Shown piece after piece: positions 13,153-20,049 of a DNA stretch of 27,353 nucleotides; position 1 is the first letter of the stretch; each line of letters starts with the position of its first letter. Both the position numbers and the translations under genes were made by a program. The stretch spans positions 9,745 through 37,097 of the IMG/VR virus record IMGVR_UViG_3300001472_000052; one strand, written 5' to 3'. A model generated the notes under the pieces. It did no database searches. It was not told the DNA's origin and saw only the letters and a list, made by a program, of their open reading frames with translations. The stretch is from a virus.

Positions 13153-14308
13153 TATACAAGACCAGGTTGCACGGACAACTAAAAGTTTAATATTTGCTGA
13201 GCCCTTTTACGGGCTCTTTTTAATTGGTATCAATAAGAAATACAGTTTAAGTCTGCCAACAGCAGGTGTAAGTAAAAATAATATTGGTTGTCAATTGACT
13301 ATAAACCCTGAGTTCTATAATGATCTCAGTGAAGACCATAGGTTTGGTCTGATTAAGCATGAACTATTGCATATTGCATTTGGGCATCTTATAACAAGGG
13401 ATAGATATTCTGATAAGAAGTTATTTAATATAGCTGCTGACTTAGAGATCAACCAGTACATACTGGAAAGTAAATTACCTGATGGTGGTTTACTATTATC
13501 AAGCTTCCCTGAATTAAAATTACCTCAGAAAGCAGGTACAGATAAATACTATGAGCTATTACAAGAGGCCCAAGAAGATGGTACATGTCCTTCTTTAGAT
13601 AATCTTATGAATAAAATGGATGGTGAATCACCTTATTGTCACAGTACATGGGATGAGTTTGATGATTTACCTGAAGCAGATAAGAAACTATTGCAAAAGC
13701 AAATTGAGCATCAGTTAAAAGAATCAGCAGAGCAAACAATAAAGAAACAAGGCACAGTGCCGGGAGAGCTTGCTGAATTGATTCATAGACTAATGAATAT
13801 TGAACCAGCAAAATTTGATTGGAAACAATATCTAAGAAGATTTGCAGGTAACTCTAGTATAGTATATACAAAAAAGCTGAGACGTAAGTATAATAAACGT
13901 TATGCAGCAAATCCAGGCCTTAAAATTAAATTTAAAAATCATATACTAGTTGGTGTTGACACAAGTGGTTCTGTAAATAATGATGAGCTAAAGGAATTCT
14001 TTAGTGAGCTTACGCATATGCATAAGACGGGTCATAAGATTACAGTAGCACAATGTGATACAAGATTAAACAGTGTAAAAGAATTTAATCCAAACAAGGA
14101 TTGGGAAATACATGGTCGTGGTGGAACAAGTTTCCAACCAGTAATAGACTATTATAATGAAAAGAAAGGGCTATATACAGCTCTAATATATTTAACAGAT
14201 GGTGAAGCATATACTCCAGAGAACTGCCCTAACAATACGTTATGGGTACATAGTTCTAATTGTAGTATCAATGATGAGTTACCAGGACAGAAAATTCAAC
14301 TTAATTAA
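13145..14308 (+). CDS. Metallopeptidase-like protein with VWA domain (DUF2201 type)
   Basis: A 387-residue protein with two parts. The N-terminal domain (about 10-115) has the zinc-peptidase motif HELLHIAFGH (72-81) and, after it, NIAADLEINQYI, as in DUF2201_N/COG3864 predicted metal-dependent peptidases. A charged middle (about 150-235) follows. The C-terminal VWA domain has the MIDAS motif DTSGS (272-276), then RGGTSF, and finally LTDGEAY. In bacteria such proteins pair with MoxR AAA+ ATPases, and a MoxR-like gene follows 11 bases downstream. Likely role: the metal-binding partner of a remodelling ATPase, perhaps with proteolytic activity. All three MIDAS positions are present. Codons 19-26 contain a terminator-like hairpin. 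Confidence 0.85.
   Translation: MINIQDQVARTTKSLIFAEPFYGLFLIGINKKYSLSLPTAGVSKNNIGCQLTINPEFYNDLSEDHRFGLIKHELLHIAFGHLITRDRYSDKKLFNIAADLEINQYILESKLPDGGLLLSSFPELKLPQKAGTDKYYELLQEAQEDGTCPSLDNLMNKMDGESPYCHSTWDEFDDLPEADKKLLQKQIEHQLKESAEQTIKKQGTVPGELAELIHRLMNIEPAKFDWKQYLRRFAGNSSIVYTKKLRRKYNKRYAANPGLKIKFKNHILVGVDTSGSVNNDELKEFFSELTHMHKTGHKITVAQCDTRLNSVKEFNPNKDWEIHGRGGTSFQPVIDYYNEKKGLYTALIYLTDGEAYTPENCPNNTLWVHSSNCSINDELPGQKIQLN
13199..13221 (+). terminator. Terminator-like hairpin inside the VWA-metallopeptidase gene
   Basis: GAGCCC (13199-13204) pairs perfectly with GGGCTC (13211-13216) around a 6-base loop and is followed by five T (13217-13221). It falls 54 bases after the ATG, inside a part of the protein (PFYGLFLIG) that looks conserved for the family, so the frame is coding. 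It may lower transcription of the MoxR-VWA block, with read-through dependent on translation. Confidence 0.5.
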
Positions 14309-14319
14309 TTAAAAAAAAA

Positions 14320-15588
14320 ATGGCACAAGTAAATTTAAATGTAACAGAACTAAAAGGATTTGTAAATCATATAATAGAAAACAATAGATATTTACAAGAT
14401 AATGGTAAAGGACCAGTATCAGTAGAAGTTGTAGGTGAATCAGGTATAGGTAAAACTTCTACAATTGTTGAGCTGGCTAAGGATAATAATTTAGCTTTTG
14501 TAAAACTTAATTTAGCTCAGATAGAAGAGTTAGGTGACTTAGTAGGATTTCCTGTTAGACAATTCCAGATGTATAAAGAAAAGAAAGTAGCTGTACCTAA
14601 TAACAATGTTAGTATGGTTACAGCAACACAAAGAGCTGCAGGAGCTAGTTTAGCTAATTTAAATCAAACTATTACCAAGAAAGTTGGTCAATGGGTTGAT
14701 GAATTAGCAGTTCAAGAATATCTTAGACAAGGATACAAGATCACTGGTAAGAATAGAATGTCTTATTGTGCACCTGAATGGATTGCTGATGCAAAAGAAG
14801 GTGGTATACTATTATTAGATGACTGGAATCGTGCTGATACAAGATTTATCCAAGCAGTAATGGAATTGATAGATAGACAGTCTTATATATCATGGACATT
14901 ACCAAAGAACTGGCACATAATTTTAACAGCTAACCCAGATAACGGAGACTATATGGTTAACAGTGTAGATAGTGCACAGAAGACCAGATATGTAACAGCT
15001 AATCTTAAGTTTGATGTTAATGTATGGGCTCAATGGGCTGAGGGTGCAGGAATTGATACAAGATGTATTAACTTCCTATTGCTCCATCCAGAGTTAGTAA
15101 CGCAAGAAACTAATGCAAGGTCCATAACAACATTCTTTAACTCTATATCAAGCTTTGAAAAGTTTGAGGATAATCTCAGTATGATTCAAATGATTGGTGA
15201 AGGTAGTGTTGGAGATGCTTTTGCTTCTATGTTCACAACCTTTATTAATAACAAGCTAGATAAGCTGGTAACACCAACTGATTTATTAACTCATGATAAT
15301 GAGGCATATATTCTTGGTGAGCTTAGATCTTGTATAGGTAAAGATGATACATATCGTGCAGATATTGCTTCTACATTAGCTACTAGGCTTGGTAATTACT
15401 CTGTTGTTTATTCACAGGATAATACTATAGGTCAAAAGGTTACTGACAGACTTAAAGCACTATGTACTAAAGATTACTTTACAAATGATCTTAAGTATCT
15501 AATAGTACGTACCATATTTAATGGTAATAAAAAGAAGTTTAATAAATTGATGATGATCCCAGAGATCGTTCAAATGACAATGAAATAA
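14320..15588 (+). CDS. MoxR-like AAA+ ATPase
   Basis: A 422-residue AAA+ protein. Walker A is GESGIGKT (39-46), Walker B is ILLLDDWNRAD with Asp167-Asp168, and sensor 1 is IILTANPD with Asn205. The Walker B with NRA directly after it is typical of the MoxR/dynein-like group (usual form DEINRA). Here the catalytic Glu is Asp, a conservative change that may slow hydrolysis. Residues about 230-422 form the helical lid and an extra C-terminal part. MoxR ATPases act as chaperones with VWA proteins to remodel or load cofactors. The DUF2201-type VWA gene directly upstream and two unknown genes directly downstream form the rest of the block. Confidence 0.85.
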   Translation: MAQVNLNVTELKGFVNHIIENNRYLQDNGKGPVSVEVVGESGIGKTSTIVELAKDNNLAFVKLNLAQIEELGDLVGFPVRQFQMYKEKKVAVPNNNVSMVTATQRAAGASLANLNQTITKKVGQWVDELAVQEYLRQGYKITGKNRMSYCAPEWIADAKEGGILLLDDWNRADTRFIQAVMELIDRQSYISWTLPKNWHIILTANPDNGDYMVNSVDSAQKTRYVTANLKFDVNVWAQWAEGAGIDTRCINFLLLHPELVTQETNARSITTFFNSISSFEKFEDNLSMIQMIGEGSVGDAFASMFTTFINNKLDKLVTPTDLLTHDNEAYILGELRSCIGKDDTYRADIASTLATRLGNYSVVYSQDNTIGQKVTDRLKALCTKDYFTNDLKYLIVRTIFNGNKKKFNKLMMIPEIVQMTMK

Positions 15589-15589
15589 A

Positions 15590-16627
15590 ATGGCAAATAA
15601 ATCAGTATATCAAAATCTTGATCTTGCTGCTTTATCTTACTTTGATTTAGAGAGTGATACCCTTTATGGTGTCCTCTCTAATTCAGGTGAGGTAAGTAAA
15701 GTATTATGTACTCAAGATCAAACAACATATGAAAAAATACACAGTATATTAACTGTCCCTACAGAGGATGACCAAACTTTTAGAACTAAAAAGAAAGCTT
15801 TTGTACTACCAAGGTGTAATGTATCACAAGATAGATTGAAAGCTGCTCTTAAAGAGCATGGTATAACTGTTACAAATGATTATGAACTAGCTGATCTAAT
15901 TATAGGACATGAAGATATTACAACTCACCGTCTAGAAAACGCTGAGAATATACCTTTTACTGTAATGATGAATAAATTGTGGAACTATGAAACAACAAAA
16001 GGTAGATCTACAGCAACGCATTCTAAAGAAATAGCAATATATAATTCTGGCCTAGAAGTTATAATAACTCCTAAGCTTACAGAAAGTATAAGATACTATG
16101 ATTTAGATATAGAAGATAGTTTGTATGATAGCTGGATGTTAACTGGTATGGCTATAAACTTAGCTCATATAATTGATACTACAGATGTTAGTGTTGTTGA
16201 TCCTGAGACAGTGTTACATAGTTCAGCTAGTAAAATGATTCTTGATGAACAACTTCTTAGTGATCTTAAAGTTCAGCTTGCTACATACGCTGATGACAAA
16301 GCTTTAGCTCTTAAAATTGTACCTACAATAGACTATACAAAAAATTATCATCTATTATGGCAATTTGCTCAAGACTGTAGTAGTATTACATATGCAGATA
16401 ATAGAGATAAAGATCTTAAGTACTGGCTAGAAGTATCAAACTTTTTAAAATTTGAAAGAAAGAGTGCACAGGATATGATACTGTGGTTAGATAGTGAAGA
16501 TAAATTATGTAAAACTACTTTTAGATACCTAGAACCTATAGTTAGAAGAGAAATATCTATACACAATAGAGATCTTTATACATTTCAGGTAGCTGTAAAG
16601 AAAGAATATCAAAAATATTTAAAATAA
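15590..16627 (+). CDS. MoxR-VWA-associated unknown protein, paralogue 1
   Basis: A 345-residue soluble protein starting one base after the MoxR gene stop. It shares a layout with the next gene. Both have an N-terminal strand-turn-helix (about 24-60), a beta-alpha-beta unit (about 68-106) that ends in ADLIIG here and ADIAIV in the neighbour at the same residue number, a middle domain, and a helical C-terminal half with a segment DDKALALKIVPTIDY that parallels ENRSLAVEMLANCNIEK. The beta-alpha-beta unit is faintly BRCT-like, which I cannot confirm. No catalytic motif is seen. Likely a partner or substrate adaptor of the MoxR-VWA machine; this is inferred from position. Confidence 0.75.
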   Translation: MANKSVYQNLDLAALSYFDLESDTLYGVLSNSGEVSKVLCTQDQTTYEKIHSILTVPTEDDQTFRTKKKAFVLPRCNVSQDRLKAALKEHGITVTNDYELADLIIGHEDITTHRLENAENIPFTVMMNKLWNYETTKGRSTATHSKEIAIYNSGLEVIITPKLTESIRYYDLDIEDSLYDSWMLTGMAINLAHIIDTTDVSVVDPETVLHSSASKMILDEQLLSDLKVQLATYADDKALALKIVPTIDYTKNYHLLWQFAQDCSSITYADNRDKDLKYWLEVSNFLKFERKSAQDMILWLDSEDKLCKTTFRYLEPIVRREISIHNRDLYTFQVAVKKEYQKYLK

Positions 16628-16631
16628 AATT

Positions 16632-17780
16632 ATGAGAAAATATTATAAAATGCATGTAAATATGCACAAAGACAATTGGGAAAATAATAAACTAAAAGCA
16701 AGTGGAATACAATGGGTAGAGTATGATTCTAAATATTTGTATACTAATAATAATTATCAAGTGTCTAAAAAAGACTTTGAATTATTAGGACTGCCTTCTA
16801 TAGATGAATCAAAAGATGTTGATCTACAAGATGCTAAAATTTATAGATTTCCTAAATTAATTTTACCTAGACAAAAAGTAGATTTATTAAAAGAAAGATA
16901 TAACTGTAAAGTTATAAGAGATATAAGTAAAGCAGACATAGCAATTGTTTCATTAAAACTTTTTGATAGTGTATTAGAAAGAACTTGGACATCATCTGTA
17001 AGTTGTTATGAATGTTATCTTATACTTAAGTATATGAAAGAACTTGATATACTTACTGATGAGGCTTTAAAGGAAATCCAAAACTTTTTACAGGACGCAC
17101 CTAAAGGATGTCAGGTAGATTTTAGGTTGAATAAAGATTGGGGTAGTAGTGATAAATCTCACCTTAAAGCTTATGAAAAGGTAGAAAAGTATATAGAAGA
17201 CAATGAATTAAAAAATATGGATGGTCATAGTGATTGGATATTACCAAAGAAAAACTATGATGCATTTAATAATTTATTAAATGTTAGTTGTCAGCTTGTA
17301 TTAGATACAACTATTGGAAATATAATTGATTCTGAGTTAGCAGTAATAGATAATACAAAGTATAATGAGATAGAAGCAATGGTTACTAGTAGTGATATTG
17401 AAAATAGATCATTAGCTGTAGAAATGCTAGCTAATTGTAATATAGAAAAATCATTTGATGTTGTTTCCGGTTTATATTTCTGGCAATATGATTGGTTTAA
17501 GGCAACTAACAATTGGAACTCAGTAAATGTTAAAGCCCTGCGTGCTAGATTAAAGGAGTATGAAGGTAATCATAATACCACAGGTATATGGTCATTTAAT
17601 TCTTATTTAAAAACGTTAGCTAATGACAGAAAATTAACACGGTTTGCAGTAGATAAAACAAGAGAAAAGTTAATGAATACTTTAATGAAAGACTTAGTAG
17701 GAAATGGATCTCAAGTATTTAAAGTTGACATAAATAATTTGTATATTGCAGATGAAATAGAAAATATGATAGATGAATAG
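16632..17780 (+). CDS. MoxR-VWA-associated unknown protein, paralogue 2
   Basis: A 382-residue protein that appears to be a diverged tandem copy of the preceding gene. Its N-terminal 106 residues line up without a gap over the YQVSKKDFELLGLPS and KADIAIV regions, and its C-terminal helical half carries RSLAVEMLANCNIEKS and then an aromatic stretch (LYFWQYDWFKATNNW). It is about 35 residues longer, mainly in the middle and at the C-terminus. It has more Lys and Asn than its partner. Its stop overlaps the nuclease gene start by 8 bases, so the MoxR-VWA block and the recombination nuclease are probably expressed together. Function is unknown. Confidence 0.75.
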   Translation: MRKYYKMHVNMHKDNWENNKLKASGIQWVEYDSKYLYTNNNYQVSKKDFELLGLPSIDESKDVDLQDAKIYRFPKLILPRQKVDLLKERYNCKVIRDISKADIAIVSLKLFDSVLERTWTSSVSCYECYLILKYMKELDILTDEALKEIQNFLQDAPKGCQVDFRLNKDWGSSDKSHLKAYEKVEKYIEDNELKNMDGHSDWILPKKNYDAFNNLLNVSCQLVLDTTIGNIIDSELAVIDNTKYNEIEAMVTSSDIENRSLAVEMLANCNIEKSFDVVSGLYFWQYDWFKATNNWNSVNVKALRARLKEYEGNHNTTGIWSFNSYLKTLANDRKLTRFAVDKTREKLMNTLMKDLVGNGSQVFKVDINNLYIADEIENMIDE

Positions 17781-18768
17781 AAATTATCAAAAAGAAGAGG
17801 AGTTTTATGCAGACAAAAAGTTCTGCTTTAGCTACTCTTCTTTAAATAAATTATTATTTTCACCGTCCCTGTTCTACAAGGACTATATATTAAAAGACAG
17901 AGAGATAAGAACTGATAAACATTTAGTAGAAGGTAAACTTTTACATTGTTTATTGTTTGAACCTGAAAATTTTGAGAGTAAGTTTAATCTTATGCCTGGT
18001 AAAATCCCAACAGATTCTGTAAAAAAAGTGCTGAAAGATTTAACACTTCATACAGATGCGGAAACACTTGCAGATTGTGATGACTTTGTTATATTAGACT
18101 CTTTAAAGTCAGTTAACTTATATCAGTCATTAAAAGCTGATGAAGCTAGGATAGCAAAAATAGTAACAGCAGACAATGAGTCTTATTGGAAATTCTTAAG
18201 TAATACTAATAAAGATACAATAGATCAGATTACGTTAGATAGATCTACAGAACAGGTTAATATACTCAAGAATAAAGATGAAGTAATGAGTTTGTTTAGT
18301 AATGAGACTACAGACTTTGAATTAGATGATTATGAAACACATGCTGAGAAATATTTAACTGCTAAATTAAAAGGGTTACCTTTTGGTTTACATGGTTATA
18401 TAGATTTCTATAGTGTAGATCATAAAGAAAAGAAGATTGTTATATCAGATTTAAAAACAACTGGCAAGACTATATCAAACTTTAAAGAGTCTGTTGACTT
18501 TTATAACTATTGGTTACAGGCATCTATATATTGTAAGCTTGTTTGGGACTCTATGTCACAAGTAGAGAACCGGGATGATTATACTATAGAGTTTAAATTC
18601 GTTGTAATAGATAAGTATAACCAATCATATGTATTTGATGTATCTCAAGATACATTAAGTGGCTGGGCGGAAGGATTAAGTGGTGTTTTAAATGCTGCAA
18701 ACTATCATTACAAGGAAAGAAACTTTAGTTTACCTTATGAATTCTTAGTAAATAAAGTTACATTATAG
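17773..18768 (+). CDS. PD-(D/E)XK exonuclease (RecE/exonuclease VIII-like)
   Basis: This nuclease family resects double-stranded DNA ends to create single strands for annealing recombination. In 331 residues the family marks appear in order: EGKLLHCLLFEP with His58, then HGYIDFYS with Asp211, then the core ISDLKTT with Asp226 and Lys228, and QASIY with Gln249. This is the RecE-type arrangement (GxxxH, D, D-x-K, Q). The first 50 residues contain YSSLNKLLFSPSLFY, also typical of this group. A single-strand annealing partner is expected nearby; the Sak4-like ATPase with SSB-like protein at 10032-11412 may fill that place. Confidence 0.87.
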   Translation: MNRNYQKEEEFYADKKFCFSYSSLNKLLFSPSLFYKDYILKDREIRTDKHLVEGKLLHCLLFEPENFESKFNLMPGKIPTDSVKKVLKDLTLHTDAETLADCDDFVILDSLKSVNLYQSLKADEARIAKIVTADNESYWKFLSNTNKDTIDQITLDRSTEQVNILKNKDEVMSLFSNETTDFELDDYETHAEKYLTAKLKGLPFGLHGYIDFYSVDHKEKKIVISDLKTTGKTISNFKESVDFYNYWLQASIYCKLVWDSMSQVENRDDYTIEFKFVVIDKYNQSYVFDVSQDTLSGWAEGLSGVLNAANYHYKERNFSLPYEFLVNKVTL

Positions 18769-18769
18769 T

Positions 18770-19357
18770 ATGGGTGTCTATACAGAATATTTTCAAAAGA
18801 GTAAAGTCTTTCTATATCCTTTATTGGAATATAGAAAAGGCTTAACACATGTTCCTAAACAAACTTATTGTGCTTGGGAAGATGTGTACTCTATTGAGGA
18901 TAGAATGTTTTTATGCTTATACAAAACTCCTTTAAATGAAAGCTTTGAGAAGTTTATATTAAAAAATATAATACCTAACAAATACTTTGAAGAACATATA
19001 GTTCTTGGAAAGAACAAACATTTGTTTGTGTTTGACTTTAAACCACTTAAATTTGACTATGATAATTTTATTAGCGGTAAATATTCTAAATATTCTGTTG
19101 ATAGTAAAATTAAAATACTTGATTTCTTTGGTAATGATGATAAAGTTTCTGAATATATACAGGCATTTTTATCACCAGAAAGTTCACATGAAGAGTATGC
19201 TGAGTTTTTAGATGTTGATATACAATCACTAGAGGATGTGTATGAAATATGCACACCCCCAGATCTAAAAAAAGAAACTCTTATAGATAATAATTATCTA
19301 TTAGTTAGGTTATTAGAAGATACTTCAATATCTTTGAACAAAATCAAATCAAAATAA
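18770..19357 (+). CDS. Hypothetical protein, 195 aa
   Basis: Starts one base after the nuclease stop. A soluble protein with aromatic-rich strands and helices; the N-terminus (YFQKSKVFLYPLLEYRKG) and FVFDFKPLKFDYDNF are its most distinctive parts. From about residue 120 it is acidic and helical. No metal or nucleotide-binding motif is seen. It ends two bases before the next unknown gene. Tight coupling to the exonuclease suggests a recombination or replication accessory, without direct evidence. Confidence 0.72.
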   Translation: MGVYTEYFQKSKVFLYPLLEYRKGLTHVPKQTYCAWEDVYSIEDRMFLCLYKTPLNESFEKFILKNIIPNKYFEEHIVLGKNKHLFVFDFKPLKFDYDNFISGKYSKYSVDSKIKILDFFGNDDKVSEYIQAFLSPESSHEEYAEFLDVDIQSLEDVYEICTPPDLKKETLIDNNYLLVRLLEDTSISLNKIKSK

Positions 19358-19359
19358 TT

Positions 19360-19779
19360 ATGGCAACAATAGGACAAAATATGATGTTAGTTAATTCTAG
19401 TTTCAGAAATGCAAAATCCTTTACAATGATACCGGTGAGCTTAGACTCTCCTTATACAGAAGCTATGTTTGATCCTGCATCAGGCATATTAGCAGTAATT
19501 AGCAAAGTTATGAAACAATCATATCACATGGTTCCAAAACTAGATGATAATGGTGACCCTCAAAGATTAAAGACTCCTAATCAACAGACTGGTAAAACAG
19601 TTAAAGAAGAAAGAAGGTTAGTAGATACTTTCTCTGAGTTTTATTTGAGTGACAAAGCTGATATAGAAACTTTTATTCACATGTTTGGTGTCAATGCAAC
19701 TGAGTTTGACTATAGCCAATTCATGCAAACAGATGTTAAAGAAACTAAAGTTTCAAATATAATATTACCTGGTCAATAG
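19360..19779 (+). CDS. Hypothetical protein, 139 aa
   Basis: A soluble protein with a hydrophobic beta-rich first half (FTMIPVSLDSPYTEAMFDP), a Lys/Thr-rich loop near residues 65-85, and an acidic C-terminal third. It is the last gene before a two-hairpin terminator region, so it closes the transcript that runs from the primase to here. The end of the gene lies within the first hairpin (19771-19801), so translation can influence that structure. No family is recognised. Confidence 0.7.
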   Translation: MATIGQNMMLVNSSFRNAKSFTMIPVSLDSPYTEAMFDPASGILAVISKVMKQSYHMVPKLDDNGDPQRLKTPNQQTGKTVKEERRLVDTFSEFYLSDKADIETFIHMFGVNATEFDYSQFMQTDVKETKVSNIILPGQ

Positions 19780-19801
19780 TTCGTGGTTGACTCTATTGAC
19801 T
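19771..19801 (+). other. Hairpin overlapping a stop codon
   Basis: GGTCAATAG (19771-19779) pairs with CTATTGACT (19793-19801), eight perfect pairs plus one G-U, around a 13-base loop. The left arm includes the final codons and TAG stop of the upstream gene. It directly precedes the U-tract terminator at 19810-19835. Confidence 0.55.
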
Positions 19802-19809
19802 CAAAAAGA

Positions 19810-19835
19810 AAAGCTCATTGATTTGGGCTTTTTTT
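19810..19835 (+). terminator. Intrinsic terminator before the polymerase unit
   Basis: AAAGCTC (19810-19816) pairs with GGGCTTT (19825-19831, one G-U) around an 8-base loop, and the T-run spans 19829-19835. The stem is weak, so termination may be partial. It ends 14 bases before the ATG at 19849. Confidence 0.7.
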
Positions 19836-19848
19836 GGCTCTAATAGAT

Positions 19849-20049
19849 ATGAATAAAAATAGACTTCCAGGTTATAATCCTGAGACTAAAGAATATAATG
19901 CATTTGCAATGATGTTTGGAGAGGGTATGTGTACTGTCTCTAAGTATCCAGAAAAAAAGAAATACAAGTATGTTGATAAGAGAACTAAAAAATATGGTAA
20001 TCCTAGAAAACATAGTGGTATAATGGGTAAATACAAACAAAAAGAATGA
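19849..20049 (+). CDS. Small basic hypothetical protein, 66 aa
   Basis: I start at ATG 19849 and not at the in-frame TTG 19834, which lies within the terminator T-run. The product has a polar N-terminus, a short Met/Phe-rich helix (NAFAMMFGEGM) and a very basic C-terminal half (KYPEKKKYKYVDKRTKKYG). Its stop overlaps the polymerase ATG (ATGA), so the two are translationally coupled. A small nucleic-acid-binding partner of the polymerase is plausible from charge and coupling; no family is known to me. Confidence 0.68.
   Translation: MNKNRLPGYNPETKEYNAFAMMFGEGMCTVSKYPEKKKYKYVDKRTKKYGNPRKHSGIMGKYKQKE

Noticed and set aside
19834-19848. TTG start for the small basic gene
   Set aside because: It falls within the terminator T-run; ATG 19849 is a better start.
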